Positions 8,922 to 19,986 are shown, counted from the stretch's first letter. The stretch is DNA of 64,000 nt from Pseudomonadota bacterium (GCA_022709365.1 JAKLIY010000018.1:16285-80284); one strand, 5' to 3'. Notes: generated by a model not told the origin, from the letters alone. A program made the numbers and translations.

Positions 8922-11714
8922 CTAATTGGGAGTGATACGGTTGGCCTGATGCATCAATCCCAAGCGGATCAGGATCAACAGCGTTGCGCCGACCACCACC
9001 AGATAAACCCCTAGCTCGAAAGCCATGGCCGAAGCCAGCTCAAACTCGCCGACTGCCGGCCAGTGCAGATGATCAAAGGTCGAGGTCAGGAATGGATAGC
9101 CAAAAATCAGGCTGGACAGACCGGTCAGCGTGGCGATCAGTAAACCCAGGCCAATGACAATGTGCATATTCCACGGCAGCCGCGAGCGCATCCAGGCCGC
9201 ACCGTTTGACAGGTATTGCATGATCAGCGCGACGGCGGTGATCAAACCGGCAATGAACCCGCCGCCCGGCAGATTATGACCGCGCAGGAAAATGAAGATC
9301 GCCACCAGCAACGCCAGCGGCAGCAACAAACGGGTCAGCGAGGACAGAATGACCGGATGCAGGTCCGGGTCCCAGGCGCGGCCCTGGGCGTCCTGCTCGG
9401 GACCGTCCAAGCGCAGCGACGCCAACATGGCGTAGATGCCCATGCCAGCCAGCGCCAGCACACTGATTTCGCCCAGCGTGTCGTAGCCCCGGAAGTCCAC
9501 CAGGATCACGTTGACCACATTGCCGCCGCCGCCCCCCGGAACGCTGTTAGCCAGGAAATAGCCAGCGATGGTTTCGTAGGGTCGGGTGACTACCGCCCAG
9601 GTCAGCGCCGCCGCGCTGCTGCCAGCCGCAACCGCCAACAGTATCTGCCAGCGTTGCTGCGCCAGATCGGTTTCAACCGGGCTATGCTGCGGCAGGAAAT
9701 ACAGGGCCAGCAGCAACAACACGATAGTGACTACCTCGACCGAAAGCTGAGTCAGCACCAGATCGGGTGCGGAAAATTTAATGAAGATCAGCGCCACCAC
9801 CAGACCCACCGCGCCAGTCAAAATCAGGGCGATCAGGCGTTGTCGGTGCAGCCAGACCGCGCTGATGGCGGCGGCCAGCAGGCTCAGCGTCGCCAGCAGG
9901 CTGACGCCATCGACCGAGGTCCGGGGTCGGCTTCCGGTCAGCGGCATCGAGGCGCTGAGGAAACCCGCCAGTCCCAACATCAGGGCGGACAGGATGAACA
10001 CGAAAAGCATTCGCTGCAACGAGCCGGTATCCAGTCGTTGCGTCACAGCCTGGGTCAACGTGAACAGTCCGTTCAGCAGGCGTTGATAGAGCGCTTTCGC
10101 CTCCAGCCGGTGTTCGTGGCGTTCGTAAAAAGTGAACAGCGGCCGGCGACCGAGGTAGGTCAGACCGCCGCCGATGAGCGCGATGACGCTCATCCACAGC
10201 GCCGGGCTGAAGCCATGCCAGATCGCCAGATCATGTTCTGGCAGCGGTCCCTGTAAAACGCCTATTGAGGCAACGGCCAGGATCGGCTCTACGGTGATCG
10301 CCGGGAAGATGCCGACCAGCAGACAGAGGGCGACCAGGATCTCCACGGGAACCTTCATCCAGCGCGGCGGCTCATGTGGGGTTTTGGGCAGATTAATCGG
10401 TTCACCGTTGAAGAACACGTCGTGGATGAAGCGCAGCGAATAAGCCACGGCGAAGACGCCAGCTACAGTCACCGCCGCCGGCAACAGCCAGCCGAAGCGC
10501 ATTTGGGTGGTGACGCCGACTGCTTCGGCGAAGAACATTTCCTTGGAGAGGAACCCGTTGAGCAAGGGGACGCCAGCCATGGCCGCCGACGCCACCATGG
10601 ACAGCGCAGCGGTGTGCGGCATGAACTTCCACAGGCCGTTGATACGGCGCATATCGCGGCTGCCGGTTTCGTGGTCGATAATGCCCGCCGCCATGAACAG
10701 CGAGGCTTTGAACGTGGCGTGGTTGATGATATGGAACACTCCGGCGACGGCAGCGAGCGGGGTGCCGATGCCAAAGAGCAGGGTAATTAACCCCAGGTGG
10801 CTGATGGTGGAATAAGCGAGCAAGCCCTTGAGATCGTGCTGGAACAGGGCGATGAACGCGCCGATCAGCAAGGTTGTCAGGCCCACCCCACCGACCAGCA
10901 TCGACCATTCGGGAGTGCCGGATAGTGCGGGGAATAACCGCGCCAGCAGAAACACTCCCGCTTTCACCAGGGTGGCCGAATGCAGATAGGCGGACACCGG
11001 CGTCGGCGCGGCCATGGCGCTGGGCAGCCAAAAGTGGAAAGGAAACTGGGCGGATTTGGTGAACGCGCCGAGCAGCACCAGAATTAGCATCGGCAGATAG
11101 AGCGGATCAGCGTGAATCACGTCGCCAGAAGCCAGAATCACGGATAGGTCATAACTGCCGGCTATCTTGCCGAGCAGGAGAAATCCGCCGAGCAGCGCCA
11201 GACCACCGGCGCCGGTCACGGTCAACGCCATGCGTGCGCCATTACGGGCTTCGGTGCGCTGCTGCCAGTAGCTGATCAGCAGGAAAGAGGACAGGCTGGT
11301 CAGTTCCCAGAAGATCAGAAGCTGAATGATATTTTCGGACAGCGCCACGCCGAGCATGGAACCCATGAACAGCAGCAGGCTGGCGTAGAAACGGCCCATG
11401 CTGTCGTTGGGCGAGAGGTAGTAACGGGCATAAAGAATAATCAACAGGCCGATCAGCAGGATCAGCAGGGCAAACAGTAGGCTGAGACCATCCAGGCGGA
11501 AGGCGAGATCGAGACCGGCGGTCGGCATCCACGAAAAGCGCTGGATGAGCGTTTGTCCGGCAAACGGGGCGGAAGCCAGCGGCAATAACCAGGCCAAGGC
11601 AATCAGCGTGACTAAGCCGGCGATCCATGCCGCGTGCAACCGGCCTCGATGGGAAACCCAGGCCACCAGCGCCGCGCCGAGAAACGGGGTAAGAATGACG
11701 AGCAACAGACTCAT
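8922..11714 (-). CDS. mnhA: Na+/H+ antiporter (Mrp/Mnh) subunit A fused to subunit B
   Basis: A 930-residue protein. Residues 1-500 are NuoL-like ([25 protein letters not shown]). A DUF4040-type hydrophobic block follows near 600-680, and the last 140 residues form an MnhB domain with [10 protein letters not shown]. There is no separate mnhB, so A and B are fused, a known arrangement in many proteobacteria. The ATG at 11714 lies 9 bases after AAGGAAG; a TTG two codons upstream is too close to it. This is the first gene of the six-gene operon A/B-C-D-E-F-G. Confidence 0.94.
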   Translation of the reverse strand: MSLLLVILTPFLGAALVAWVSHRGRLHAAWIAGLVTLIALAWLLPLASAPFAGQTLIQRFSWMPTAGLDLAFRLDGLSLLFALLILLIGLLIILYARYYLSPNDSMGRFYASLLLFMGSMLGVALSENIIQLLIFWELTSLSSFLLISYWQQRTEARNGARMALTVTGAGGLALLGGFLLLGKIAGSYDLSVILASGDVIHADPLYLPMLILVLLGAFTKSAQFPFHFWLPSAMAAPTPVSAYLHSATLVKAGVFLLARLFPALSGTPEWSMLVGGVGLTTLLIGAFIALFQHDLKGLLAYSTISHLGLITLLFGIGTPLAAVAGVFHIINHATFKASLFMAAGIIDHETGSRDMRRINGLWKFMPHTAALSMVASAAMAGVPLLNGFLSKEMFFAEAVGVTTQMRFGWLLPAAVTVAGVFAVAYSLRFIHDVFFNGEPINLPKTPHEPPRWMKVPVEILVALCLLVGIFPAITVEPILAVASIGVLQGPLPEHDLAIWHGFSPALWMSVIALIGGGLTYLGRRPLFTFYERHEHRLEAKALYQRLLNGLFTLTQAVTQRLDTGSLQRMLFVFILSALMLGLAGFLSASMPLTGSRPRTSVDGVSLLATLSLLAAAISAVWLHRQRLIALILTGAVGLVVALIFIKFSAPDLVLTQLSVEVVTIVLLLLALYFLPQHSPVETDLAQQRWQILLAVAAGSSAAALTWAVVTRPYETIAGYFLANSVPGGGGGNVVNVILVDFRGYDTLGEISVLALAGMGIYAMLASLRLDGPEQDAQGRAWDPDLHPVILSSLTRLLLPLALLVAIFIFLRGHNLPGGGFIAGLITAVALIMQYLSNGAAWMRSRLPWNMHIVIGLGLLIATLTGLSSLIFGYPFLTSTFDHLHWPAVGEFELASAMAFELGVYLVVVGATLLILIRLGLMHQANRITPN

Positions 11715-11760
11715 GACCAAGAGCTTCCTTCGTCAGGGATCAGCGATTTGCGCAAATCGC

Positions 11761-13743
11761 CTAAATCTTGATCGGCGTCACGATCATCTGGATTTCTCGC
11801 AGATGCAGTCGACGTTGCATGGCGATGGCGGTGTGATTGTGCAGCCATGAAATCAGCCAGCTTTCATCGTCAAAAATCAACTTGCTACCCAGGCACACGC
11901 TGTTGGGATATTCGATAGTGACCTGCATCACCAACTTTTCCAGCTCGGACTCTACATCGGTGCCATAGGCGGCATAAGACGTTGCCGCCCAGCCCTGGTT
12001 GTGGCAGTAGTGAAGATAGTACCGCAGCGAGTTCTCGATCTGATACTGCAACGAGCGTAATGCACCCTTGCCGCCGTAGCTTTCCGCATCAACTTCGCCG
12101 ACGCTCAGAAAAATGAAATTCTTGAAATGGCCGGTAAAAACCTCATTGAGCCATTTGAGCGTATACATCCCCAAGCCGCGATTCTTGCCGACCAGGAAAA
12201 TCGCCGTGGGCAACGTTGAGTCCAGTGGCGGTTCCGGCAAATCCTCTTCCCAGTCCGGGCGCGGCGCATAGAGCGCATCGACCGTGCGCAACTGCTGGCG
12301 GACCCGGTCGTAATGACGCCGGATTAATGCGCAGAGGGTGATGGTCAGGCCGGTGATCAGCAGGGTCAGCCAGCCGCCCTCGGTGAATTTTTCCACAATC
12401 GTGATGATCAGGATGCCTCCGGCGACGATCAGGCCGAGCAACGACAGCGGCAAGCGCGACTTCCAGCGATCTTCATCATAGCGGTTGGTCCACCAGTGCT
12501 TGCATAGGCCGAGCAGTGACAGCGAGAAGGTCAGAAATACGTTGATGCTATAGAGCACCACCAGCACCGACACATCGCCCTCGGTCCACATCAGGATGAA
12601 CAACGCACCAATGCCCATCAGATAAATGCCATTCTGGGTGACCAGTCGGCCGGACAGGTTACGAAACTGGCGCGGCACCCAGGAATCGACCGCCATGTAG
12701 GCTAGCACTCGCGGGCCGCCGAGAAAGCCGGTGTTGGCGGCGACGAAGAGTAATCCCGCCTCCAGGATCAGGATGATCGCCAGTAGACCATAGCTGACGA
12801 TTGGATCGAGCCGCCAACTGTCGATGATGGCGCCGAAAGTGACTGCATTCAGTGTCTGGTGGGGGACGTATTGGGCGTTCCAGAGTAGATAGAGCAGGAT
12901 GACGCCGCCCGCAGTAAAGCTGAGCGCAACCGCCATGTAGAGCATGGTGTAGCGGCCAGTGGTGACCCGTGGCTCTCGCAGCAGGTTGACGTTGTTAGAC
13001 ACGGCTTCCAGACCGGTGTAGGTACCGCCGCCCAGCGAATAAGCGCGCAGGAACAGCGAGACGGCGAAAAGCCAGCCCATCTGCTCGGTCAGTTGGTTAG
13101 TTTCAGTGATCGTGTCCGGGATCAGCGCGGGCAGACCTTCCGAATGGGCAATGATGCCGTAAATGATCAGGAAAGCGTGGGTTAGAATGAAACCGAGAAA
13201 GATGGGCAGCAGCACCCGGAGGGATTCTTTCATGCCGCGCAGGTTAAGGACGATCAAAGCTATGCCCAGCGCTATTTCCGTCATCAGTTTATAATCTTGA
13301 GCACCGGGCGGCAGCAAACTGAACAGGGCGTCCACGCCTGCAGCGATAGAGATCGCGATAGTCAGCACATAATCCACCAGCAGCGCCGAGCCGGATACCA
13401 GTCCGGCTCGGGAACCGAGCAACTGGGTAGCGACCTTGTAACCGCCGCCGCCGCTGGGGAACAATTCGATGACCTGGTTGTAGGCCAGGGCGATGATGAA
13501 GACGGTCATAAAGGTGGCGGCGGCCAGGTACAGGCCAAAATGCGTATGACGGCCCAGCGCCAGAAACGCTTCCTGGGGGCCATAGCAGGCCGAGGATAAC
13601 CCATCGGCACCGAGACTGATCCAGGCCAGAAATGCGACCAGGGCGATGTTATGGTGGGTATCCGGGTAGTGGGGGGCAGTCGAATGGAGCGGGTCTTGCG
13701 GCTTGCCAATGACCGCTTCTTTGACTTTATCAGCGAACGGCAT
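11761..13743 (-). CDS. APC superfamily permease with cytoplasmic C-terminal domain
   Basis: A 660-residue protein with about 12 transmembrane helices (residues 30-480). The first helix region contains L-G-A-D-G-L-S-S-A-C-Y-G-P-Q-E, the substrate-binding helix of APC transporters, similar to the S-D-A-L-S-S-x-A-Y-G pattern of KimA-type potassium permeases. A soluble region of about 170 residues follows, with a V-G-K-N-R-G-L-G segment. KimA-type K+/H+ symport is possible but amino-acid transport is not excluded. It lies 46 bases upstream of mnhA on the same strand and may be co-transcribed, which would fit a cation-homeostasis role. Confidence 0.82.
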   Translation of the reverse strand: MPFADKVKEAVIGKPQDPLHSTAPHYPDTHHNIALVAFLAWISLGADGLSSACYGPQEAFLALGRHTHFGLYLAAATFMTVFIIALAYNQVIELFPSGGGGYKVATQLLGSRAGLVSGSALLVDYVLTIAISIAAGVDALFSLLPPGAQDYKLMTEIALGIALIVLNLRGMKESLRVLLPIFLGFILTHAFLIIYGIIAHSEGLPALIPDTITETNQLTEQMGWLFAVSLFLRAYSLGGGTYTGLEAVSNNVNLLREPRVTTGRYTMLYMAVALSFTAGGVILLYLLWNAQYVPHQTLNAVTFGAIIDSWRLDPIVSYGLLAIILILEAGLLFVAANTGFLGGPRVLAYMAVDSWVPRQFRNLSGRLVTQNGIYLMGIGALFILMWTEGDVSVLVVLYSINVFLTFSLSLLGLCKHWWTNRYDEDRWKSRLPLSLLGLIVAGGILIITIVEKFTEGGWLTLLITGLTITLCALIRRHYDRVRQQLRTVDALYAPRPDWEEDLPEPPLDSTLPTAIFLVGKNRGLGMYTLKWLNEVFTGHFKNFIFLSVGEVDAESYGGKGALRSLQYQIENSLRYYLHYCHNQGWAATSYAAYGTDVESELEKLVMQVTIEYPNSVCLGSKLIFDDESWLISWLHNHTAIAMQRRLHLREIQMIVTPIKI

Positions 13744-13975
13744 AATGGATTCTCGTCGCGGGTTTTTCTGGTGTCATTGCGACACTATACCTTAAATTAA
13801 AGACGCTAATACAGCGTTATAAAATCAATATGTTAACCAAGTTATACGCGCCTTGATATGCTTCCACCTGAACGCCCAGTCGTCGCCAGACGGCGGCAGC
13901 GTTGGCAATTTGTTGGGAGACCCCACTGTGAACGAGCGTCATGGTGTCTCAGTATCCAGCGATTTTGGGTTCGCC

Positions 13976-14764
13976 TCAGACCGGCCAGCTATTTTCCGCA
14001 ACCAGCGTATGCAATGGCTGACGCTCCGCCCAACCTTCCAGTTCCAACATTGGCTTCTCATAAAAGCGTTCAGCCGGTCCCAAACACAGCACTGCGACCG
14101 GCCAGGCGCCAGGCGGCATCGCCAACAAGGTTGCCAAGGCTTCAGGATCGAACAGCGATACCCAACCCAATCCCAGACCCTCAGCACGGGCTGCCAGCCA
14201 CAAATTCTGAATGGCGCAGGCCACCGACGCCAGATCCATCTCCGGCAGGGTGCGTCGCCCGAACACATACCGTTCGCGGCCCTCCATCAGCGCCGCCACC
14301 AACAACTCTGCGCATTCCAACACGCCTTCCACCTTTAACCGCATGAACTCATCCTCCCGCTGACCCAGCGCCTCGGCGGTGCAGCAGCGCTCCGCCTCGA
14401 CCAGCGCATGAATCGCGGTCCGCAAAGCCGGATCGGTAATGCGGATAAAGCGCCAGGGTTGCATGAAACCCACGCTTGGCCCTTGATGGGCTGCTGCCAG
14501 CAATCGGGTGAGCTGCGCTTCTGGTACGCTGCCCGGACGGAAGTGGCGAATATCGCGGCGCAGCGCGATGGCCTTATAGACAGCAGCGATTTCGGCGTCA
14601 TCGAACTGGTGAGGGTTTACCAATGGGTCCGTGGGCGAGCGAAGATTAGCGTTCATCAAAAGATATCGGTTGGCCTGAGAATTGAGCATATTGTAGCGCA
14701 GGATAGTAAGCGACTTTGCCAAAATTCCGGCAGTCGCCGCGCACTGACAGCCCCGGCTGACCAT
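13976..14764 (-). CDS. bluB: Nitroreductase-fold 5,6-dimethylbenzimidazole synthase (BluB-like)
   Basis: A 262-residue frame whose conserved part begins about residue 55. It has R-R-D-I-R-H-F-R-P-G, then A-A-H-Q-G-P-S-V-G-F-M-Q-P-W-R-F-I, then T-L-P-E-M-D-L-A-S-V-A and G-L-G-L-G-W-V-S-L-F-D-P. This series matches BluB, which fragments FMNH2 to the lower ligand of cobalamin. The ATG at 14764 has GAGGTGG nine bases upstream but adds a 36-residue extension. ATGs at 14689 and 14656 are alternatives without a clear ribosome site. No other cobalamin genes are nearby, so the gene stands alone. A generic nitroreductase is the alternative. Confidence 0.82.
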   Translation of the reverse strand: MVSRGCQCAATAGILAKSLTILRYNMLNSQANRYLLMNANLRSPTDPLVNPHQFDDAEIAAVYKAIALRRDIRHFRPGSVPEAQLTRLLAAAHQGPSVGFMQPWRFIRITDPALRTAIHALVEAERCCTAEALGQREDEFMRLKVEGVLECAELLVAALMEGRERYVFGRRTLPEMDLASVACAIQNLWLAARAEGLGLGWVSLFDPEALATLLAMPPGAWPVAVLCLGPAERFYEKPMLELEGWAERQPLHTLVAENSWPV

Positions 14765-14939
14765 AGATGCAAGCCACCTCTACGCATCAGCGGCACTTAA
14801 ACGGGAGAATTGCTGGTATGGACGCTGCCGATCATTCTTGCTGCTCCCGAAAAAGAGATTGATATTTGCAAAAATCCCGAATTTAGCCTAATCCAATCCC
14901 ATCAGCTTGTATAAATGAATCGTTGAGGAGAGCCATCAC

Positions 14940-17900
14940 ATGTGCAGCAGCGCCCGAACCTCCCCACTTCGGTTGTTTTCCCTGCTCCTGGCACTGCTGC
15001 TCCTGGCGGGATTCCACGTCCTACCCCCCGCTCAAGCCGCAGCCATCCCACCCGGTCTACTGACGCAGATTCCAACGCCCCTGCATCCGTGGCTGGATTG
15101 GGCGCTGCGCGATCTGCCCCAGTTACGCTGTCCGGTGTATTACGATCAACCGACCCGGCGTCAGTGCCTCTGGCCGTCGGCGCTGGCGCTGCGGCTGGAC
15201 CACCGGGGCGGCGAATTTACCCAGCGGACGCATCACGATGCTGAAGCCTGGCTGACGCTGCCCGGCGACCGACGCCATTGGCCACAGGACGTGCGGCTGA
15301 ATGATCAGCCGGTCGTCGTGCTGGAACAGGCGGGACGACCTGCGCTCAAGGCCGCGCCCGGCGATCATGTCGTGACCGGGCGTTTTTTCTGGAGCGCGCT
15401 GCCGGATTCCATCCGCCTTCCGCCGGATAATGCGTTGCTCGACTTATCCATCGACGGTCGCCCGGCGCAAGCGGATCGGCTGGAAAAGGACGGGATCTTG
15501 TGGCTGCGCCAGCGGCCCGTCGCGCCCGCCCAACAGGACGCGCTCGACGTGCAGGTCTTCCGGCTGTTGAGCGATGGTATTCCGTTCACTATCACCACTC
15601 GACTGGAACTGCGCGTCTCCGGGCAGGCGCGGGAGGAACTGCTGGGACCGGCGTTGTTGCCAGCATTTCTGCCCTTGGCACTTGACAGTCCCTTGCCGGC
15701 CCGGCTGGAAGCCGATGGCCGCTTGCGGGTACAACTGCGTCCGGGAACCTGGACGATCAGCCTGACCGCCCGTCATCGGGGACCGCTGGACGCCCTAAAC
15801 CTGCCCGCTGCCGAAACGCCCTGGCCGGCCCAGGAAATCTGGAGTTTCCAGGCGCAAAACGCTTTGCGGGTCGTCCAGGTTGAAGGCGCACCGGCCCTCG
15901 ATCCGACCCAAACGAATCTGCCCGAAGCCTGGCGTTCCTGGCCGGCCTATCTGTTGCAGCCCGGCGAAACTCTGCGCTTCATCACCCGCACCCGGGGCGT
16001 CGCCGAACCCGCGCCGGAGCGGCTGACTCTGAGCCGCACGCTGTGGCTGGATTTCGCCGGCGGCGGCTACACCGTCCAGGATCGACTGAGCGGCTCGCTC
16101 GACGCCACGCGCCTGAACGCTGCGCCAGCCTTGCGGCTGGGCCGGGTGGCAATCAACGGTGAAGATCAATTCATCACCGAGCAGTCCGACATCGAGGGCA
16201 GCGGGGTGGAAGTGCGGTCATTGAATCTTCTGCAACTGACCGCCGACAGCCGGCTGGAACCGGCAACCATTGACGATCTGCCGGCCGTCGGCTGGCTTAT
16301 CGCCCCGCAACGCATGGACGCGACATTGAATTTACCGCCCGGCTGGCGATTGTTGGCGGCGGCGGGACCGGATCACACCGGCAATGCCTGGCTGCATTCC
16401 TGGAATCTGCTCGACCTGTTCATCGTACTGATCATCGCCCTGGCCTTCGCCAAATTGTGGAGCGTCGGCTGGGGTCTGATCGCCCTGGCCGGGATGCTGC
16501 TGATCTACCATGAAGCCAACGCCCCGCTGTATGTCTGGCTCAACGTGCTGGCGGCTATCGCCCTGCTGCGGGTATTGCCGCCGGGCCGGCTCCACAAATT
16601 GATCGAGTTCTATCGCCGCCTGGCGTTACTGGCGCTGCTGATCATCGGCGGACTGTTTGCCGTTCAACAGGTGCGCAGCGCGTTGTATCCCCAACTGGAA
16701 CCCTTCGCCCTCAGCCCGACCGCCTTCGACGTCATGCCGCCCGCCGCCATGCCGACGACTCCGGCTCTGGAGGAGAAACAGAACGCCTACAGCGCCTATA
16801 ACCGTGCGCAGTCATTTGAACAGCAAGCCAAAAGTAAACAGTCGCAACGGCTCCAGCAGCAGTATGCAGCCAATATCAAGGTGCAAACCGGGCCGGGTGT
16901 GCCCGTCTGGAACTGGCAACGGGCGACCCTGCGCTGGAGCGGGCCGGTGGCGATGGATGAACGCCTGCGCCTGTGGCTGTTGCCGCCCTGGGGAACCCGC
17001 CTGTGGCTGCTAGCCGGACTGACGTTAATGCTGATCATGAGCACACGGGTGTTCGTGATCAGCGGGAAGGCGTCTTCCCCGTCCACGCCTGCGCCGGAAA
17101 CAGGGAAACCTGCGACGGCAATAACGGCGCTGACTCTGTTGGCAGGAGTGCTGCTGCTGGGAACGGTATCACCCGCTCAGGCGCAATTTCCATCCCCGGA
17201 ACTGCTTAATGATCTGCGCGATCATCTGGCCAAACCGCCGGATTGTGCGCGCTGCAGCGATCTGGCGGCGCTGACGCTGAACGTCGATCACGATGATCTG
17301 CGCCTGCGGCTGGCGCTGCACGCTCAGACCGACACCGCCATGCCGCTGCCGTTGCCTGATGAAGGGCTGATTCTGCGAGCCATTGAACTGGACGGCCAGC
17401 CGGCGATCCTGTTGCGGGACGGTCAACGACTATGGTTACGATTGCCGTCGGGTTTGCACGAATTGACGATCATCGCCGCCGTGCCGGCCACGGTCGCCAC
17501 CCTGCAACTACCGCTGCCGATGACGCCGGGCCGGGTGGAATTGAACGCGGAGGGTTGGCAGGTCGAGGGCTATGTCGAGGGCCGCGCCGACCAGCAATTG
17601 CAACTGACCCGGCAGCGTCCCCTCTCCGCCGATTCATCCGCTGCCGGCGGATCGAACAGCCCGGTGTTGCAAGCTGGAGTGATGCCGCCCTTCGTACAGG
17701 TTGAGCGAGAGATCCTCCTAGACGTAGATTGGTCGGTGGAAACCCGAGTGCGGCGGCTAAGTCAGGCGGATTCGGCAGCGGTCGTAGAAATTCCACTGCT
17801 GCCCGGCGAGCGGGTCACGACCCCGGACATTCGAGTGCGCGATGGACGAGTGTTGCTCAACTTGCCGCCGGATCGCGCCGAGATCGGCTGGACGGCGACC

Positions 17901-19049
17901 TTGAGCCGTGCCGATGCGTTGAATCTTCAGGCGGCGGACCTTGAGAGTCTGGTGGAAATCTGGCGACTGCACACCGGCTCGTTGTGGCATGTGCAAAGCG
18001 CCGGTATTCCGCTGGTGCAGCGCGTCGATGCGCAAGGCGAGTGGCTGCCGGAATGGCGACCCTGGCCGGGCGAAGCGGTGACGTTAAATATCACTCGCCC
18101 GGAGGGTGCGCCGGGTGGTACGGTCACGATCGACCGCAGTCGTTTACAGTTGAGTCCGGGACAACGGTTGAGCGAGGTAACTCTGGAAATGAGCATCCGC
18201 ACCAGTCGCGGCGGGGATCATCCGGTGATGTTGCCGCCGGGCGCAGTGCTGACCGGGGTGCGGATCAATGACCTCGCACAACCGCTCCAGCAGCAGGAGC
18301 AGCGGATCGTTCTGCCGCTGGTTCCCGGCATCCAGTCGGTCGTCCTGACCTGGCGCAGTGAGGAGAATCTCGGTTGGCGATATGAAACGCCGCCGGTGGA
18401 TTTAGGCGGTCCCAGCGTGAACGCGACGGTGAGTCTGAATCTGCCGCGTGACCGCTGGCTGCTGTGGACGAATGGCCCGGCGATGGGGCCAGCAGTGCTG
18501 TTCTGGGGGATGCTGGCGGTGATTCTGGCCGGGGCCATCGGGCTGGCGCGATTCAGCGGCGCACCGATGCGGACGCATCAGTGGTTCCTGCTGGGGATTG
18601 GTTTGAGTCAGAGCCATATCATCGCCATTCTGCTGGTCGCCGGCTGGCTGTTGCTGCTGGCGCGACGGAAAGCGCTGGCGGAATCAGCAGTGATGAGTGC
18701 ATTCAAGTTCGATCTGGTACAAGTCGGGCTGGTCGTGTTGACGCTGGCGGCGCTGGCGGCGTTGCTCAGCGCGGTGGAGCAGGGCTTGCTGGGAACGCCG
18801 GATATGCAGGTAGCCGGCAACAATTCCAGCGCCTGGCAGTTGGGCTGGTATCAGGATCGCCTGGCTGGACCATTGCCTACCGCCTGGGTGATTTCCGCGC
18901 CGCTGCTGGTCTATCGGGGGCTGATGCTGGCCTGGGCGCTGTGGCTGGCGCTGGCGCTGCTCCAATGGCTGAGTTGGGGCTGGAGTTGCTTCAGCGCCGG
19001 CGGGGTGTGGCGACCTTTGCGGCGGCACACATCGACCGAAGCTCATTGA
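14940..19049 (+). CDS. Very large exported/membrane protein of unknown function, apparently two fused units
   Basis: A 1369-residue protein. GAGGAG precedes the ATG, and an N-terminal signal peptide ends near P-P-A-Q-A-A (about residue 34). A periplasmic beta-rich half runs to about 480. A block of four or five helices follows (485-585), then a Q/K-rich linker near 615-650 and another helix around 690. A second hydrophobic segment ending in S-P-A-Q-A-Q (about 727-750) looks exactly like a signal peptide. After it comes a second periplasmic half and C-terminal helices (about 1180-1365). The two halves open alike, each with a short L-rich helix and then C-x-x-C or a lone Cys. No enzyme motif was recognised. 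It may be an inner-membrane anchored scaffold or envelope assembly factor, but that is speculation. It is transcribed alone. Confidence 0.75.
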   Translation: MCSSARTSPLRLFSLLLALLLLAGFHVLPPAQAAAIPPGLLTQIPTPLHPWLDWALRDLPQLRCPVYYDQPTRRQCLWPSALALRLDHRGGEFTQRTHHDAEAWLTLPGDRRHWPQDVRLNDQPVVVLEQAGRPALKAAPGDHVVTGRFFWSALPDSIRLPPDNALLDLSIDGRPAQADRLEKDGILWLRQRPVAPAQQDALDVQVFRLLSDGIPFTITTRLELRVSGQAREELLGPALLPAFLPLALDSPLPARLEADGRLRVQLRPGTWTISLTARHRGPLDALNLPAAETPWPAQEIWSFQAQNALRVVQVEGAPALDPTQTNLPEAWRSWPAYLLQPGETLRFITRTRGVAEPAPERLTLSRTLWLDFAGGGYTVQDRLSGSLDATRLNAAPALRLGRVAINGEDQFITEQSDIEGSGVEVRSLNLLQLTADSRLEPATIDDLPAVGWLIAPQRMDATLNLPPGWRLLAAAGPDHTGNAWLHSWNLLDLFIVLIIALAFAKLWSVGWGLIALAGMLLIYHEANAPLYVWLNVLAAIALLRVLPPGRLHKLIEFYRRLALLALLIIGGLFAVQQVRSALYPQLEPFALSPTAFDVMPPAAMPTTPALEEKQNAYSAYNRAQSFEQQAKSKQSQRLQQQYAANIKVQTGPGVPVWNWQRATLRWSGPVAMDERLRLWLLPPWGTRLWLLAGLTLMLIMSTRVFVISGKASSPSTPAPETGKPATAITALTLLAGVLLLGTVSPAQAQFPSPELLNDLRDHLAKPPDCARCSDLAALTLNVDHDDLRLRLALHAQTDTAMPLPLPDEGLILRAIELDGQPAILLRDGQRLWLRLPSGLHELTIIAAVPATVATLQLPLPMTPGRVELNAEGWQVEGYVEGRADQQLQLTRQRPLSADSSAAGGSNSPVLQAGVMPPFVQVEREILLDVDWSVETRVRRLSQADSAAVVEIPLLPGERVTTPDIRVRDGRVLLNLPPDRAEIGWTATLSRADALNLQAADLESLVEIWRLHTGSLWHVQSAGIPLVQRVDAQGEWLPEWRPWPGEAVTLNITRPEGAPGGTVTIDRSRLQLSPGQRLSEVTLEMSIRTSRGGDHPVMLPPGAVLTGVRINDLAQPLQQQEQRIVLPLVPGIQSVVLTWRSEENLGWRYETPPVDLGGPSVNATVSLNLPRDRWLLWTNGPAMGPAVLFWGMLAVILAGAIGLARFSGAPMRTHQWFLLGIGLSQSHIIAILLVAGWLLLLARRKALAESAVMSAFKFDLVQVGLVVLTLAALAALLSAVEQGLLGTPDMQVAGNNSSAWQLGWYQDRLAGPLPTAWVISAPLLVYRGLMLAWALWLALALLQWLSWGWSCFSAGGVWRPLRRHTSTEAH

Positions 19050-19470
19050 TAGCCCGTCCCCTCACGCCGCTTGTGTTGGAGTTTCTCAGGCTCCAAGTCC
19101 CGCACTATCGGATAGGTGATCTTCCCGGATTTTGAGACCGCTGTGCCTTCAGCGCGGGTCGGGAGTACGGCAACTGTGGTCGGTTCACCCCATTTGAGCG
19201 CCTTAGCCATGGAGTTGGTCTTAGCCACGGTTTCCGGCATGACAATAGTCGCCGCTATCTGATAGTGACGGGCTGCTAACGCGACGCCTTAGGTATGATT
19301 GCCGACACTGGCGACCATCACTCCTTTAGCTCGTTCCGCCTCGGACAGGCTGGCGATTTTGTTGAACGCGCCGCGCACTTTGAAAGAACCGGTGCGTTGC
19401 AGATTTTCCAACTTCAGAAACACCCTTGGCCGTTCTCCCGAACAAATGGCTGATTTCATGCAGCCGGTGC
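19043..19470 (-). pseudogene. Degraded threonine dehydratase (IlvA/TdcB type)
   Basis: Reading the minus strand from about 19440, the frame gives [20 protein letters not shown], the pyridoxal-phosphate lysine motif of threonine/serine dehydratases. It continues through V-A-S-V-G-N-H and hits a TAA at 19289-19291 where the family has Gln (N-H-A-Q-G-V-A). After I-V-M-P-E-T the sequence jumps to A-E-G-T-A-V, which lies some 100 or more residues further on in intact enzymes, so there is also an internal deletion. The N-terminus seems frameshifted. The remnant is not functional. Its last bases touch the end of the 1369-residue gene. Confidence 0.85.
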
Positions 19471-19476
19471 GCCCGG

Positions 19477-19498
19477 CCGCCCGCTTTGTAGCGGGCGG
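19477..19498. terminator. Perfect 9-bp hairpin
   Basis: CCGCCCGCT and AGCGGGCGG enclose TTGT, 20 bases beyond the stop of the minus-strand monooxygenase gene. There is no T-tract. It lies between that gene and the dehydratase remnant and could end transcription of the former. Confidence 0.5.
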
Positions 19499-19518
19499 AC
19501 TAATACGACGTATCAGCC

Positions 19519-19809
19519 TTAGCCAATCCGCGTATAGCGGCGAATGTCCGGTTCCATCGCCAGCAGGGGCGGCGCTTGCGCGAACGCCGCCTGCACATGC
19601 GGCGTGGTGAAATGCCCTTCCAGCGCCGTTTCATCCGCCCATTCCTCGACAAAGGTAAAGTCGGTCGGGTCGACGGCGTGGTGCAGCAACTCATAGCGTA
19701 AGCAACCCGGCTCTTGGCGAGTCGGTTCGATCAGGCGCAACAACAAAGCTTGCAACTCCGCTACCGTTTCCGGGCGGGCGGTCAAGCGGGCTACGACATG
19801 AACGGTCAT
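19519..19809 (-). CDS. Antibiotic biosynthesis monooxygenase (ABM) domain protein
   Basis: A 96-residue single-domain ABM protein: [14 protein letters not shown] at the start, E-P-G-C-L-R-Y-E-L in the middle and [15 protein letters not shown] near residue 54, the typical YgiN-like order. Family members are dimeric ferredoxin-fold enzymes, often quinol or small-aromatic monooxygenases without a cofactor. The start has CCGGAGG upstream on the minus strand. It is intact although it lies at the edge of a decayed region. Confidence 0.9.
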   Translation of the reverse strand: MTVHVVARLTARPETVAELQALLLRLIEPTRQEPGCLRYELLHHAVDPTDFTFVEEWADETALEGHFTTPHVQAAFAQAPPLLAMEPDIRRYTRIG

Positions 19810-19986
19810 TGCAAAATCCTCCGGAGGTGAGTGATGGCTTTAAGATTAGCATCCGAGTCTCAATTTCTTCGACGGATAAAGTCAGGCAAAGTGTCCGATT
19901 TCCTTGACTGCTTGATCATGCTGGAGGATCGCTCGATCTCGCCCGTCGGAAAAATGTGATCCATGACTTTTACGAACCCTGCGCTA

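Noticed and set aside
9216..10256. 346-codon plus-strand frame
   Set aside because: It is antisense to mnhA, very rich in Gln and Arg as expected of a shadow frame in GC-rich DNA.
14765..14939. Cobalamin riboswitch upstream of the BluB-like gene
   Set aside because: The region lacks a recognisable B12-box or conserved core, so no riboswitch is called.
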